A DNA stretch of 38,063 nt from Acidobacteriota bacterium (GTDB taxonomy: Bacteria; Acidobacteriota; Vicinamibacteria; Vicinamibacterales; UBA2999): assembly GCA_016213695.1 (NCBI GenBank), contig JACQZV010000175.1, positions 1 through 38,063 on the forward strand. Direction: 5' to 3'. The notes under the pieces are model-generated. The model saw only the letters and a program-made list of their open reading frames with translations. It searched no databases and was not told where the DNA came from. Position 1 is the stretch's first letter. Each line of letters starts with the position of its first letter. Shown here in pieces: positions 16,747 to 26,550 of this stretch. The position numbers and the translations under genes are program-made.

Positions 16747-18275
16747 TTGACCGGTCCACCCCGGAGGTCGCGGATTTCCACTCCGTTCACCTGGTCGACG
16801 ATCCGGGCGAAGGCGCGCGCCGACTGCTCGAGCCCGTAGGCGGGTACCGCTGCCAGTGTGTCCATGTCGGTGTGGTACACGGTGTGGTCGATGATGTGAA
16901 AGCTCGGCGCGTCGGTGAACACCTGGCCGAGCTCGCCGCCGGGGCGCCCCTCGGGCCGTGAGTAGAGCGCGATGCCGTAGTCGCGGAACGTCTTCAGGAC
17001 GATGTCGCGCAGCCGGTCGCTGCCGCCCACGTACCAGCGCCGTGCGCTCACCTGGTTGGACGTGATGAACGCGTCGCCCACGAGATAGGTGGCCACCTGC
17101 GCCGTGTGTTCGGCGTTGATGAGCAGCGCCGTCTTCGCGAACATCGCCTGCATGTGGTTGTGCACCCACCGGACGCCGGCCTGCTCGCCAGACGGGGAAT
17201 GATGGGCGGTGGTCGTGAAGAACGTCATCGTCCGGCGGCGCTGCGCCTTCGGGAGCTTCGCGTAGTGCTCGGCCAGCGCGACGACGGTCGCCATGCCGGA
17301 GGCGTTGTCCATCGCGCCTTCGAAGAACGAATCGGCATGGGCCATCACGGCGATGTTCTCGTCGGTGGCTCCGGGGAGCACGCCCCAGACGTTGGCGGTC
17401 TTCAGGCCGGTGCGCGTCTCGACTGCGAGGCGGATGCGCAGCGTCGGCGACTGCCGGCGTTCGATCATCCCGCGAATCGTCCGGCCGTCCTGGTCGCCGA
17501 GCAGAAAGACCGGCACCTTCGCCGGAGCGGCCGTGCCGCCGGCCTGCGGCTCGTTCATCACGTTGCCGGGGAAGCCGAGGATGAGGAGCACGGCCGCCGC
17601 GCCCGCTTCGTCGGCGCGCCGCACGGCGCCGAGCGTCAGCGCCGTGTTGCCCCGGCCGCCCGGATTGGGGAAGCCATAGAGGACGACCGCCTTGCCCGTG
17701 ACGTCGCGGCCGGCAAAGTCGGCCGCCGTGCCCATGCCGATCCAGACCGGCTCGAGGTTCAGCGTGCCGGCCGTGCCGACCGAGTTGAACAGCGGAAACG
17801 CCGTCGCGATTGGCGTCGTCGTGCCGCCGCCGCTCGCCGCGATCTCCCACGACGTGGGAAACCACTGCGGCGGGAGATCGAACTCCTGGATGCGCACCTC
17901 GTCGAGGCCGATGCGTCGGAACTGCGCCGCCGTCCATTCGTTGGTCATGCGCTCGTAGGGCGTGCCGGCAATGCGGCCCCAGTACTGGTTCCCGTCGGCG
18001 CGGCTCCTTCGTGAGATCGCGGTGACCTCGTTGACCAGCGCCTTGATGCGGAAGCCGTCGAGGTCGGTATAGGGCGCGTCGCCGGGCGGGTAGGGCCAGC
18101 GGAGGAACTGGTCGTCCACGAGCCAGTTGGGCGGGAGGTACGCGCCGCGCGGCAGGTCGGGCGCCGGATCGGTCAGGCGTCCCTCCCGGACTGGCGTTGT
18201 TTGCGCGACCGCTCGTGCCAACAGCAGCGTGGCCGCCGCTGCAATCCCTGCGAAGACGGGCATCCAGCGTCTCAT
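16734..18275 (-). CDS. M28-family peptidase-like secreted protein (PA domain plus M28-like)
   Basis: Signal peptide [27 protein letters not shown]-like [39 protein letters not shown]28-like [28 protein letters not shown] and [16 protein letters not shown]-terminal extension in the ORF track (to 18362) judged unlikely. Confidence 0.8.
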   Translation of the reverse strand: MRRWMPVFAGIAAAATLLLARAVAQTTPVREGRLTDPAPDLPRGAYLPPNWLVDDQFLRWPYPPGDAPYTDLDGFRIKALVNEVTAISRRSRADGNQYWGRIAGTPYERMTNEWTAAQFRRIGLDEVRIQEFDLPPQWFPTSWEIAASGGGTTTPIATAFPLFNSVGTAGTLNLEPVWIGMGTAADFAGRDVTGKAVVLYGFPNPGGRGNTALTLGAVRRADEAGAAAVLLILGFPGNVMNEPQAGGTAAPAKVPVFLLGDQDGRTIRGMIERRQSPTLRIRLAVETRTGLKTANVWGVLPGATDENIAVMAHADSFFEGAMDNASGMATVVALAEHYAKLPKAQRRRTMTFFTTTAHHSPSGEQAGVRWVHNHMQAMFAKTALLINAEHTAQVATYLVGDAFITSNQVSARRWYVGGSDRLRDIVLKTFRDYGIALYSRPEGRPGGELGQVFTDAPSFHIIDHTVYHTDMDTLAAVPAYGLEQSARAFARIVDQVNGVEIRDLRGGPVNASR

Positions 18276-18389
18276 GGCGAACAGAAGCCTACCACTGCGG
18301 GTCCCGGGGCGGGAGCGGTATACTGCACCCTGCAGATTTCGCGCCGCCGCTCGCGCGGTCACGACGTTTACGGCTACTGGAGGTCACTT

Positions 18390-18977
18390 ATGAGACGCAT
18401 CGTTCCGATCATGCTGGGTGTGCTGGCCCTGTCCATCAGTGCGTTCGCGCAGGGAGGCCGCGGCGCGCCGCCGCCGCCGCCGCCGCTCGAGCCCGGGGCG
18501 TCGCAGGCCGACGTCGACAAAGCCGTCCTTGCCGCGCCGGCCAACCTGCGCGACCAGTCGACGGTCATCAAGTGGAAGGCCGACTTCACGTACGACACGC
18601 TGCGGAAGGGCACCAACCCGCTCGTCTGCTTCGACAAGTCCGGGTTCCCCCGGCAGCCGCCGTTCATGATCGAGTGCACGACGATGGGCAACCTGGCGCG
18701 GGTCGCGCAGAACCTGAAGGTCGAGGCGATGGGCGACAAGGCGCCGGCGGCGTTCGAGGCGATGGAGAAGGACGGCACGCGCGTCAAGCCCGAGTTCGGG
18801 TCGGTCTGGTACCACCTGATGGGCATGAGCCGCGAGCAGTCGCGCACCCACTTCACGATTGCCGTGCCGAACGCGACCGCGCAGACGCTCGGCATCCCGG
18901 ATAAGGCCCGTCAGGACGGCATCTGGCTCATGAACGCGGGCACGACGACCGCCCACATCATGACGCCGGGAGAGTAG
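18390..18977 (+). CDS. Secreted hypothetical protein
   Basis: MRRIVPIMLGVLALSISAFAQGGRGAPPPPPPLEPGASQADVDKAV...; signal peptide, Pro stretch, ggaggt SD before ATG at 18390. Confidence 0.75.
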   Translation: MRRIVPIMLGVLALSISAFAQGGRGAPPPPPPLEPGASQADVDKAVLAAPANLRDQSTVIKWKADFTYDTLRKGTNPLVCFDKSGFPRQPPFMIECTTMGNLARVAQNLKVEAMGDKAPAAFEAMEKDGTRVKPEFGSVWYHLMGMSREQSRTHFTIAVPNATAQTLGIPDKARQDGIWLMNAGTTTAHIMTPGE

Positions 18978-18993
18978 CGGCCGTCTCGAGGTC

Positions 18994-19320
18994 ATGAAAC
19001 CTCTGCTCGCGGGTGTCCTGGCGCTGGCGTCGCTCTCGCCGGCCCAGGGCACCCGGACGTTTGCCGGCACCATCACCGACGACATGTGTCCGAAGGCCGA
19101 TCACGCGGGGATGCGGATGGGGCCGACCGATGCCGAGTGCGTCACGGCGTGCGTGGCGGTGCACGGCGCCGCCTACGTTCTGTACGACGGCGCGACGCTC
19201 TACCAGTTGAGCGATCAGCAGGCGCCGGAAGCGTTCGCCGGGCAGAAGGTCAGGGTTGCCGGCACCCTCGACGCGAAGACGAAGACGATCCACGTGGAGT
19301 CCATCTCGGCCGCACGGTAA
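18994..19320 (+). CDS. Small secreted protein, possible DUF5818-like
   Basis: FAGTITDDMCPKADHAGMRMGPTDAECVTACVAVHGAAYVLYDGATLYQLSDQQAPEAFAGQKVRVAGTLDAKTKTIHVESI. Confidence 0.7.
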   Translation: MKPLLAGVLALASLSPAQGTRTFAGTITDDMCPKADHAGMRMGPTDAECVTACVAVHGAAYVLYDGATLYQLSDQQAPEAFAGQKVRVAGTLDAKTKTIHVESISAAR

Positions 19321-19381
19321 CGCCGCGAACGCCGCGGCGAAGATGCTATCCTTCCTCTCTCACTTGTTCACTTGGAGGCAT

Positions 19382-21331
19382 ATGTTCAAATTGTCGCGAG
19401 CGGTCTTGACCGCTGCAGTCGGAGTGTTTGTCGGGGCCCTCATGGTCCCATCCCTTGCGAGCGCGCACACGGTGCGGATTTGCGTGAAGGACGACGGCCC
19501 CGTCACCACCTTCTACGCCGGGACGTACCACTCCCCGTCAGAGGGTCCGTCGCCAGTGGGCAAGATCATCATTGACGGTTTCGGGTATCCGTTCTCGGGT
19601 TGGATCTCCCCGTCAGCTCTGCCGGCAGGCGTGACGTGCGAGATATCCACTAGCGGCGCTGGCCCGGCCGTGGTCCATTACCAGACCTTCACCAGCAGCT
19701 TCGCCGGTGGCTTGCACACGATTTCGTTCGATACCTCGACTGTCGTTCAGTCCCCCTGGGGACCCTTTCTCCCCATGACCTTCGGCGGCGGCGCGTGCGC
19801 GGACGCCGACTTCGACGGCCTCTGCAACGACGTGGATTCATGTCCCCTGGATGCCGCCAACGACGGTGACCACGACGGCATTTGCGGGAATGTCGACAAC
19901 TGTCCGCTCGATGCGAACCCGAGCCAGATTGACGCGAACCACAATGGGCAGGGCGACGCCTGCGAAGGCGTGGTGTGCGGCAACGGCCTCCTCCAGGGCT
20001 CCGAGCAGTGCGACGACGGCAACAAAGCCGGCGGCGACGGGTGCTCGGCCATCTGCACGCTCGAGGTCGCGGACAGCCCGCCCAACGCGGATGCCGGCCT
20101 GGATTTCAGCGTGAACGAAACGCAGGGCGTCATGCTGGACGGAACCGCGAGCAACGATCCGGACGGCGACGCGCTCACGTTTGCCTGGGTGCAGGTTGGC
20201 GGCACGCCCGTGGCGCTCGTCGGTGACAACGGGAGCCAGCCGACCTTCACCGCTCCCACCGTCCCGTTCGGCGGCGAGACGCTCACGTTCCAGTTGACGG
20301 TCACGGCCAACGGCCTGAGCGACACCGACACGGTCAGCATCAACGTCGTCAACGTCAACCACGAACCCGTGGCGGATGCCGGCGACGATCAGGCGGTGGC
20401 CGAAGGCGCCCCGACGGCGCTTGATGGCACCAACAGCTACGACAACGACGGTGATGCGCTGACGTATGCGTGGACGCAGGTGAGCGGCACGCCCGTGACC
20501 CTCACGGGAGCCAATACCGCCACGCCGAGCTTCACGGCTCCCATCGTCGGTTCGGGTGGTGCGCCCGGCGTGGTCGACACCCTGGTCTTCAAGCTGGCGG
20601 TCAATGACGGCTTCACGACCCCCGACGTCGAGGACACCGTGTCGATCGACATCACCAACGTGAACAACGACCCGGCCGCGGACGCCGGTACGGACAAGAC
20701 GCTGAACGAGCACACGGCCGTTCAGCTGAACGGCAATGGCAGCAGCGATCCGGACGGCGACGTGCTGACGTATGCCTGGGCGCAGGTCGGTGGAACGGTC
20801 GTGACCCTTACGGGCGGCTCGACGGCCACGCCGAGCCTGACAACGCCCTTCGTCAGCGCCGGCGGCGAGGACCTGACGTTCGAGCTGACGGTGGACGACG
20901 GGTACGGCGGCGTGTCGGTGGACACCATGGTCGTGCACGTGCAGAACGCCAACGACCCGCCGCTCGTGTCGGCGGCGCAGCCGACAATCGCGTGCCTCTG
21001 GCCGCCGAACCACAAGCTGGTGTCGGTCGGGATCACGGGGGTCAGCGATCCGGAGAGCAACGCGACGATCACCATTGACGGCGTGACCCAGGATGAGCCG
21101 ACCAACGGCCTGGGTGATGGTGACACGGCGGTCGATGCAATCATCAATGCCGACGGCACGGTGCTCCTGCGCGCCGAGCGGCAGGGTGGCGGCGACGGTC
21201 GCGTCTACCACGTGCACTTCACGGCATCGGACCTCGAGGGCAGCGCCTCGGGTGTCGTGAACGTGTGCGTGCAGCAGGACCGGAAGAAGCCGGCTGTTGA
21301 CGGCGGGGAACTCTTCGACTCGACCAACTAG
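19382..21331 (+). CDS. Secreted multidomain protein: thrombospondin type 3-like Ca-binding repeats, Cys-rich DUF4215-like repeat, three PKD/REJ-like domains, C-terminal 'LWPPNHK' module
   Basis: DADFDGLCNDVDSCPLDAANDGDHDGICGNVDNCPLDANPSQIDANHNGQGDACEG; CGNGLLQGSEQCDDGNKAGGDGCSAICTLE; three copies of (N/P)xADAG...DPDGDxLTxAWxQVxGTxVxL; CLWPPNHKLVSVGI. ATG at 19382 after ggagg. Confidence 0.9.
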   Translation: MFKLSRAVLTAAVGVFVGALMVPSLASAHTVRICVKDDGPVTTFYAGTYHSPSEGPSPVGKIIIDGFGYPFSGWISPSALPAGVTCEISTSGAGPAVVHYQTFTSSFAGGLHTISFDTSTVVQSPWGPFLPMTFGGGACADADFDGLCNDVDSCPLDAANDGDHDGICGNVDNCPLDANPSQIDANHNGQGDACEGVVCGNGLLQGSEQCDDGNKAGGDGCSAICTLEVADSPPNADAGLDFSVNETQGVMLDGTASNDPDGDALTFAWVQVGGTPVALVGDNGSQPTFTAPTVPFGGETLTFQLTVTANGLSDTDTVSINVVNVNHEPVADAGDDQAVAEGAPTALDGTNSYDNDGDALTYAWTQVSGTPVTLTGANTATPSFTAPIVGSGGAPGVVDTLVFKLAVNDGFTTPDVEDTVSIDITNVNNDPAADAGTDKTLNEHTAVQLNGNGSSDPDGDVLTYAWAQVGGTVVTLTGGSTATPSLTTPFVSAGGEDLTFELTVDDGYGGVSVDTMVVHVQNANDPPLVSAAQPTIACLWPPNHKLVSVGITGVSDPESNATITIDGVTQDEPTNGLGDGDTAVDAIINADGTVLLRAERQGGGDGRVYHVHFTASDLEGSASGVVNVCVQQDRKKPAVDGGELFDSTN

Positions 21332-21392
21332 CGCCGCGAACCGGCGCATCCGGCGGACGGGGCACCGGCCCCGTCCGCGTAAGGCAAGAACG

Positions 21393-21429
21393 AAAAGGGG
21401 CGGGACCCGTGAGGGTCCCGCCCCTTTTT
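21393..21429. terminator. Bidirectional rho-independent terminator
   Basis: Perfect 16-bp stem aaaaggggcgggaccc-gtga-gggtcccgcccctttt with T-run on both strands, between convergent genes. Confidence 0.92.
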
Positions 21430-21460
21430 GTCTGGTACTGACAGTGGAGAGTTGCGGCGC

Positions 21461-22402
21461 TCAGCGCCCCGACGCCGACTGCCGCGCCGGCCCGGCCACG
21501 CGCTGCTTCAGCCACGGTCCGAGCAGATCGGTCAGCTGGTGCTCGGACGTGCCCACCGAATAGATCTGCGACATGTGGTTGTGCGTCTTCATGATGTGAA
21601 AGACGTGATCCCTGCCGGCCTCGGTGAGCACGCGGTGGATCATCTCGCCCTGCGCAATCTGCGGCATCTCGGGGTCCCATTCCGCGCGCGTAATAAAGAG
21701 CGGAATCGTCGTCTTCCTGAGGCCGTCCACCGACGACCACGCCTTGACCTTCTCGGGGTCGGTGCCGAAGATGCCGCCGGGACGCGAATCGTAGCCGCCC
21801 GAGGTCATGACCGCGCCGCTGATGCCGCCGCCGCGCGCGTAGTGATAGTCGGGGTGCGACACGTAGAGGCCGACGAGCGTGGCGCCGGCCGAATGGCCCC
21901 ACAGCAGCATGCGGTTCGGGTCGCCGCCGTAGCGCGCGATGTTCCTGGCGGTCCAGGCCAGCGCGTCGCGGGCGTCCTCGATCTGGGCGGGCAGCACGTG
22001 GGCGGGCAGCAGGCGATAGTTGATGTCCACGCCCACCATCCCCTGATCGACCGCCCACTTCATCAGGTTGTCGTTGGTGAACTGCCCCGGCTGGTGCTTG
22101 TCGCCGCCGGTGAAGCCCCCGCCGTGCACGAATACGAGGACCGGCTTGCCCGCGCCCTGCCCGTTCGACACGACGTCGAGCGTCTGCTTGACGTCGGTGC
22201 CGTACGCGATGTCGCGCTCGACCTTGAGCCCGGCTATCGGATCGACGGGCTGCAGCGGATCGAAGATGAGCCGCGTCTTCTGGGCGTCATTGACGTGCCC
22301 CATGGCGGCCACGGCCCTGGCGACGTCGGCCGGGAGATCCGCCCGCACGATGACGGGAACGGACACCGTGGCGAGGGCAAGCAGGACGATCAGTCTCTTC
22401 AT
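21461..22402 (-). CDS. Secreted alpha/beta hydrolase (esterase/lipase-like)
   Basis: VLVFVHGGGFTGGDKHQPG (oxyanion HGGG), LLWGHSAGATLVGLYVSHPDY nucleophile elbow, THNHM near C-terminus. Confidence 0.87.
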   Translation of the reverse strand: MKRLIVLLALATVSVPVIVRADLPADVARAVAAMGHVNDAQKTRLIFDPLQPVDPIAGLKVERDIAYGTDVKQTLDVVSNGQGAGKPVLVFVHGGGFTGGDKHQPGQFTNDNLMKWAVDQGMVGVDINYRLLPAHVLPAQIEDARDALAWTARNIARYGGDPNRMLLWGHSAGATLVGLYVSHPDYHYARGGGISGAVMTSGGYDSRPGGIFGTDPEKVKAWSSVDGLRKTTIPLFITRAEWDPEMPQIAQGEMIHRVLTEAGRDHVFHIMKTHNHMSQIYSVGTSEHQLTDLLGPWLKQRVAGPARQSASGR

Positions 22403-22425
22403 GGTTCACTCTCCGCGCCGGCGGG

Positions 22426-24111
22426 TCAGGGCGCCAGCGGCTCGATATGGATCAGCGTGTTGCCGTGTTGATTGCCCAGCCAGAAGCTCGAGAGCGCGCC
22501 GGATTTCTGCACCTCGACGTGGCGGACGTTCGTTTCGTGCGGGAGCAGGTACTCGGTGAACTCGCCGGTCTGGACGTTCAGCCGCAGGGCCAGGTCGTTG
22601 TCCATCCCCGCCGTCCATGCATACGTCCGGTCGTCAAATTGCGCGTCGTACGGCCGCGTCCACGGCGTGGGGGCGGTCCATTCGGTAATCTTCTCCGTCT
22701 TCGGGTCGAACATCGCCAGACGGTTGCCATGGAAGACGCCGCACCAGAGGCGGTCCTGCGCGTCGATGTGACCGCGGCGGCAGCCCGCGCCCTTGGTGGG
22801 GAAGTCGTACCAGACGGTCTGGAGCGTCTTGCCGTCGGTCTTCCAGAGCTTGTCGTTGGTCATCTGCATCCCGTAGGAGTTGTTCTTCGAGTCGGCCACG
22901 ACGTCGTAGGCGCGCGCCGAGGGACTGCCAGCCGGATAGGTGACGCGCGTCCACGTATTGGTGGCGAGGTCGATGTGCCACGTCCCGCCCGCCTCGCCGG
23001 TATCGAAGGCCACGTTGGCCCAGAGTTTCCCGTCCAGATGCTGGAACGCGGGGTCCACCATCGTCAGGTGGGCGTCGCCGAAGCTCGATTCCTCGAGCGG
23101 CGACCTGAACGTCTCGAGCTTCCCGGTCTTCGGGTCGAGCCTGGCGATCTGCATCTGCGACATGTTGCCGTAGTAGATCCGGCCCTGGCGGTCGATGTCG
23201 ATCTGCAGGCCGCCCTGCGCAATCTGGCCGAGGCGATTCTGCGGAACGGTGTACTCGGTCACCTTGCCGGTCTTCGGATCGAGCTTCCCGAAGAACTGCG
23301 AATTGAAGTCCGAATACCAGACGTTGCCCTGCGCGTCGAAGACCGTGTCGTGCGGCGAGGCATCCGGGCGCGGGAGCTCGTACACGGTGTAGATGACCTG
23401 CGTCGCCTTCCCGTGCGGCCGCGGCAACGTCGTGAGCGGGAAGTCGAACGAGTCCCTCGCGCTCAGGTTGACCGAGGCGAGATACGTGGCGAACGCGCTC
23501 GGCGCGGACGGCGGCGCGGCGCGTATCGGCCCTTCGATCGGCCGCACCCAGGGATGGAGCGGCGACGAGTTGTTGGTGTGCCTCGCCATCCGCTGAATCA
23601 CCGGCATCCACTCCTCGGCGGTAAAGCGGGAGAACAGGACGCGCTGCAGCGTGTGGCAGTTGACGCAGCCGCCGAGCCCCGTTTTCTGCACCGGCGTGCC
23701 GGGGGCGCTCAGGATCAGCTCGGCGTTCGACATCTGCATGGCGAGCGCCGAGGCGCGCGTCACCTTGTCGAGCGGCAGGTCGAGCCGGGCCGGCTGCGCG
23801 GTCACCTCGACCGACGTGCCCCGCAGCTCGTAGCCGACCGCCCGGACGGTCACCGCGTAGCGGCCCGGCTCCATGCGGTCGCGCGGGAAGCGGTACTCGC
23901 CGCGGGCATCGCTGACCACCCAGGTTGCCACCGTCGAGCCGGCTTTCTTCGCGCCCACGAGCACGCCTTCCATGGCGCCTTCGACCGGCGAGGTGACCGT
24001 GCCCGACAGCGCCGCGTCGGACGGGGTGTCGGGTGGTACGCGCCCGATGACCGTCGTGTCTGCCACGGCCAGTCCCACCACGATGGCCGCGAGAAGTGTC
24101 GCCTTACGCAT
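22426..24111 (-). CDS. Carboxypeptidase-regulatory-like domain + c-type heme motif + streptogramin-lyase-like beta-propeller
   Basis: LSGTVTSPVEGAMEGVLVGAKKAGSTVATWVVSDARGEYRFPRDRMEPGRYAVTVRAVGY; CVNCH (23653-23667); repeated DPKTGKVTEYTVPQ / DPKTEKITEWTAP blades. Confidence 0.85.
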   Translation of the reverse strand: MRKATLLAAIVVGLAVADTTVIGRVPPDTPSDAALSGTVTSPVEGAMEGVLVGAKKAGSTVATWVVSDARGEYRFPRDRMEPGRYAVTVRAVGYELRGTSVEVTAQPARLDLPLDKVTRASALAMQMSNAELILSAPGTPVQKTGLGGCVNCHTLQRVLFSRFTAEEWMPVIQRMARHTNNSSPLHPWVRPIEGPIRAAPPSAPSAFATYLASVNLSARDSFDFPLTTLPRPHGKATQVIYTVYELPRPDASPHDTVFDAQGNVWYSDFNSQFFGKLDPKTGKVTEYTVPQNRLGQIAQGGLQIDIDRQGRIYYGNMSQMQIARLDPKTGKLETFRSPLEESSFGDAHLTMVDPAFQHLDGKLWANVAFDTGEAGGTWHIDLATNTWTRVTYPAGSPSARAYDVVADSKNNSYGMQMTNDKLWKTDGKTLQTVWYDFPTKGAGCRRGHIDAQDRLWCGVFHGNRLAMFDPKTEKITEWTAPTPWTRPYDAQFDDRTYAWTAGMDNDLALRLNVQTGEFTEYLLPHETNVRHVEVQKSGALSSFWLGNQHGNTLIHIEPLAP

Positions 24112-24205
24112 GACCTGTTCTCCTCTGGGCGGGCTGCGGCCCGCGCGCTACGTCTGGTGCCATAGGATGCCCCCGCCGGGGCGTTCTGGCAACGGTTTTC
24201 CTCGC

Positions 24206-24234
24206 TTGACGCCTCGTTCTCGCTACCGTATCGT
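24206..24234 (+). promoter_or_regulatory. Candidate promoter TTGACG-N17-TATCGT
   Basis: TTGACG 24206-24211, TATCGT 24229-24234, 17-bp spacer, upstream of the 24258 start; same -10 hexamer as the 34104-34132 candidate. Confidence 0.45.
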
Positions 24235-24257
24235 TCGGGCCGGGTCCAGCAGTCCGG

Positions 24258-26150
24258 ATGAATCGACTGAAGGTCGCGGGTCTCCTGATAGCACTGGCGT
24301 CAGCGGCGTCGCTGCCGACGCGCGCGCAGGAGAACTCGCCGCCCGACCTGACCGGGACGTGGCGGTGGCTCCCGTACGAAGACGAGCGCGACCGCACGCC
24401 GGGCGCCTATCCGGGCGACTACCGCGGCCTGCCCCTGAACGACGCGGCGCGGATGCGCGCCGACACCTACGACGAAGAGGTCAACGCCACCTCGCAGCTC
24501 CTGCAGTGCCGCCCGCGCAGCCCGGCGTACCAGGCGAAGGGACTCGATCCGGCGCGGATCGACCAGGTGGTCGATCCGATCAGCCGTCAGATCGTCGCGC
24601 TGCGCATCGGCTACGAGAAGACACCGGGCGATCGGATGGTCTGGCTCGACGGCCGTCCGCACCCGTCGCCGTACGCGCTGCACTCGTGGGACGGCTTCTC
24701 GACCGGCCGCTTCGTCGGGGACACGCTGGAGATCACGACGACGCACATGAAGGAGAGCTACGCGCGCCGCAACGGCGTGCCCGCCAGCTTTCGCGCGACG
24801 GTCGTGGAGCACGTCTCGCTCGAGGAGCCGTTTCTCGAGTGGACGTTCACGGTCATCGATCCCGACTATCTGACCGAGCCGCTCGTCCGCAGCGCCACGT
24901 ACGTGCGCGCGCCGACGCTGCAGCTGCCGCCGTACCCGTGTCAGCCCGAGGCGTACCAGCCCGGCGAGAAGTATCGGGTGCCGCACTACCTCGTCGGCGA
25001 CAATCCGTACCTCACCGAATCGGCCGTCAAGTACCGGATGCCGCAGGAGGGGACGCGCGGCGGCGCCGAGACGCTCTATCCCGAGTGGCGGGCGAAGGGC
25101 GCGGCGCTGGCTCCGCCCAAAGAACAGTACGCGTACACGCCGGTGTACGCCGACGCCTCGACGCACGTCGCCGAGCGCGCCGATGCCGAACCGGCGCGCC
25201 CGCCCGCCTACGACAGGGTCGAGACGCTGCACGTGGCCGGCAACGTCTACCTCGTCGCCGGCGCGGGCGGGAACATCACGATTTCCGCAGGGGGCGACGG
25301 CGTGGTGATGGTTGATTCGGGTGCCGCCGCGGCCAGCGACCGCGTGCTCGCGGCGATTCGCCGGATCGCCGACATCCCGCGGCCGCCGGAGCCGCCCGAC
25401 GCCGCGTCGTTGACGGCGAGTCCGTGGCTGGCCTCGCACGCGCCGGCGGAGCCGGCCATCCGCTTTATCATCAACACCAGCGGCAACGCGGATCACGTGG
25501 GCGGCAACCCGGCGATTCGGAAGTCGCCGCTCTTCCGCGTCCTCGGATACCGCGATCCGTCGCTGAGCCTGCAGGTGCTGGCGCACGAGGCGGTGCAGGG
25601 CCGGCTCGCCGAGTCGAGCGCCACCGAGGCGCTCGCGCCGACCGACACGTACTCGTCCGACACGTACACCCTGTACCGCTTCTTCAACAATCAGGCGGTG
25701 CAGCTCTTCCACGCGCCGAACGCGGTCACCGACGGCGACACGATGGTCTGGTTCCGCCGGGCGGATGTGATCGCGGCGGGCGACATCTACAACAGCGACA
25801 TCTATCCGCCGATCGACGTCGGGCGCGGCGGCGGCATCGACGGCACGATCGAGGCGCTCAACCGGCTGATCGAGATGTCGGCGACCGAATTCATGTCCCA
25901 GGGAGGCACGCTCGTCGTGCCGGGCCACGGCTGGATCGGCGACGCCGCCGACGTCGGCACCTACCGCGACATGCTGATCGTCGTCCGCGATCGCGTCCAG
26001 AACCTCGTCGGCCGCGGCATGACGCTGGCCCAGGTCAGAGCCGCCAGGCCGACGCTCGATTTCGACCCGTTGTACGGGCGGCAGCGGGGCGCCGCCGCGC
26101 GCTTCGTCGAGGCGGTGTACCGGAGTCTTGCGGAGAAGAAGAAGTCATGA
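24258..26150 (+). CDS. Fusion: N-terminal 'PDLTGTW'-family domain + C-terminal MBL-fold-like domain
   Basis: PPDLTGTWRWLPYEDERDRTPGAYP...GRFVGDTLEITTTHMKESYARRNGVPASFRATVVEHVSLEEPFLEWTFTVIDPDYLTEP; then VYLVAGAGGNITISAGGDGVVMVDSG...FIINTSGNADHVGGN...LVVPGHGWIGD. Confidence 0.85.
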   Translation: MNRLKVAGLLIALASAASLPTRAQENSPPDLTGTWRWLPYEDERDRTPGAYPGDYRGLPLNDAARMRADTYDEEVNATSQLLQCRPRSPAYQAKGLDPARIDQVVDPISRQIVALRIGYEKTPGDRMVWLDGRPHPSPYALHSWDGFSTGRFVGDTLEITTTHMKESYARRNGVPASFRATVVEHVSLEEPFLEWTFTVIDPDYLTEPLVRSATYVRAPTLQLPPYPCQPEAYQPGEKYRVPHYLVGDNPYLTESAVKYRMPQEGTRGGAETLYPEWRAKGAALAPPKEQYAYTPVYADASTHVAERADAEPARPPAYDRVETLHVAGNVYLVAGAGGNITISAGGDGVVMVDSGAAAASDRVLAAIRRIADIPRPPEPPDAASLTASPWLASHAPAEPAIRFIINTSGNADHVGGNPAIRKSPLFRVLGYRDPSLSLQVLAHEAVQGRLAESSATEALAPTDTYSSDTYTLYRFFNNQAVQLFHAPNAVTDGDTMVWFRRADVIAAGDIYNSDIYPPIDVGRGGGIDGTIEALNRLIEMSATEFMSQGGTLVVPGHGWIGDAADVGTYRDMLIVVRDRVQNLVGRGMTLAQVRAARPTLDFDPLYGRQRGAAARFVEAVYRSLAEKKKS

Positions 26151-26548
26151 GCAGACACCTGCGTTTCATCGCCCTGGCGGCCGCCGTCATGCTGTCCGGC
26201 CTCCCGGCGGCGGCGCACCATTCCTTCGGCGGCACCTACAACGTCGACAGGCAGATCACGATCACGGGAACGATCGTGCAGCTCACCCTGCGCGCGCCGC
26301 ATTCGTTCGTCTACGTCGAGGCCCAGGCGGCCGACGGTTCGACCGCGCGCTGGACGGTGGAAGGCGCCTCCGCGCAGCAGTTCGCGCAGCAGGGATTCAG
26401 CAAGGACGCGTTCAAGGTGGGCGATCCGGTCGAGATCGTCGGCAATCCGTCGCGCAGTCCGAACAGCACGCGGGCGCGGCTCATCAGGATCACCCGTACC
26501 AGCGATGGCAAGTCGTGGGGCAGCCGCGCCGGCGAGGCGGTGAACTGA
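26147..26548 (+). CDS. DUF6152-like secreted protein (copy 2)
   Basis: AAHHSFGGTYNVDRQITITGTIVQLTLRAPHSFVYVEAQAADGSTARWTVEGASAQQFAQQGFSKDAFKVGDPVEIVGNPSRS; ATGA overlap with the preceding CDS. Confidence 0.85.
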   Translation: MSRHLRFIALAAAVMLSGLPAAAHHSFGGTYNVDRQITITGTIVQLTLRAPHSFVYVEAQAADGSTARWTVEGASAQQFAQQGFSKDAFKVGDPVEIVGNPSRSPNSTRARLIRITRTSDGKSWGSRAGEAVN

Positions 26549-26550
26549 CA

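Noticed and set aside
15367-17937. 856-aa minus-strand ORF spanning frc and part of the M28-like gene
   Set aside because: Only the frc portion (from ATG 16614) is meaningful; the N-terminal part is an out-of-frame read of the M28-like gene and the heptamer repeat.
22447-24165. 572-aa plus-strand ORF opposite the heme-propeller gene
   Set aside because: Arg/Val/Asp-rich antisense shadow; the minus-strand CDS has CVNCH and propeller repeats.
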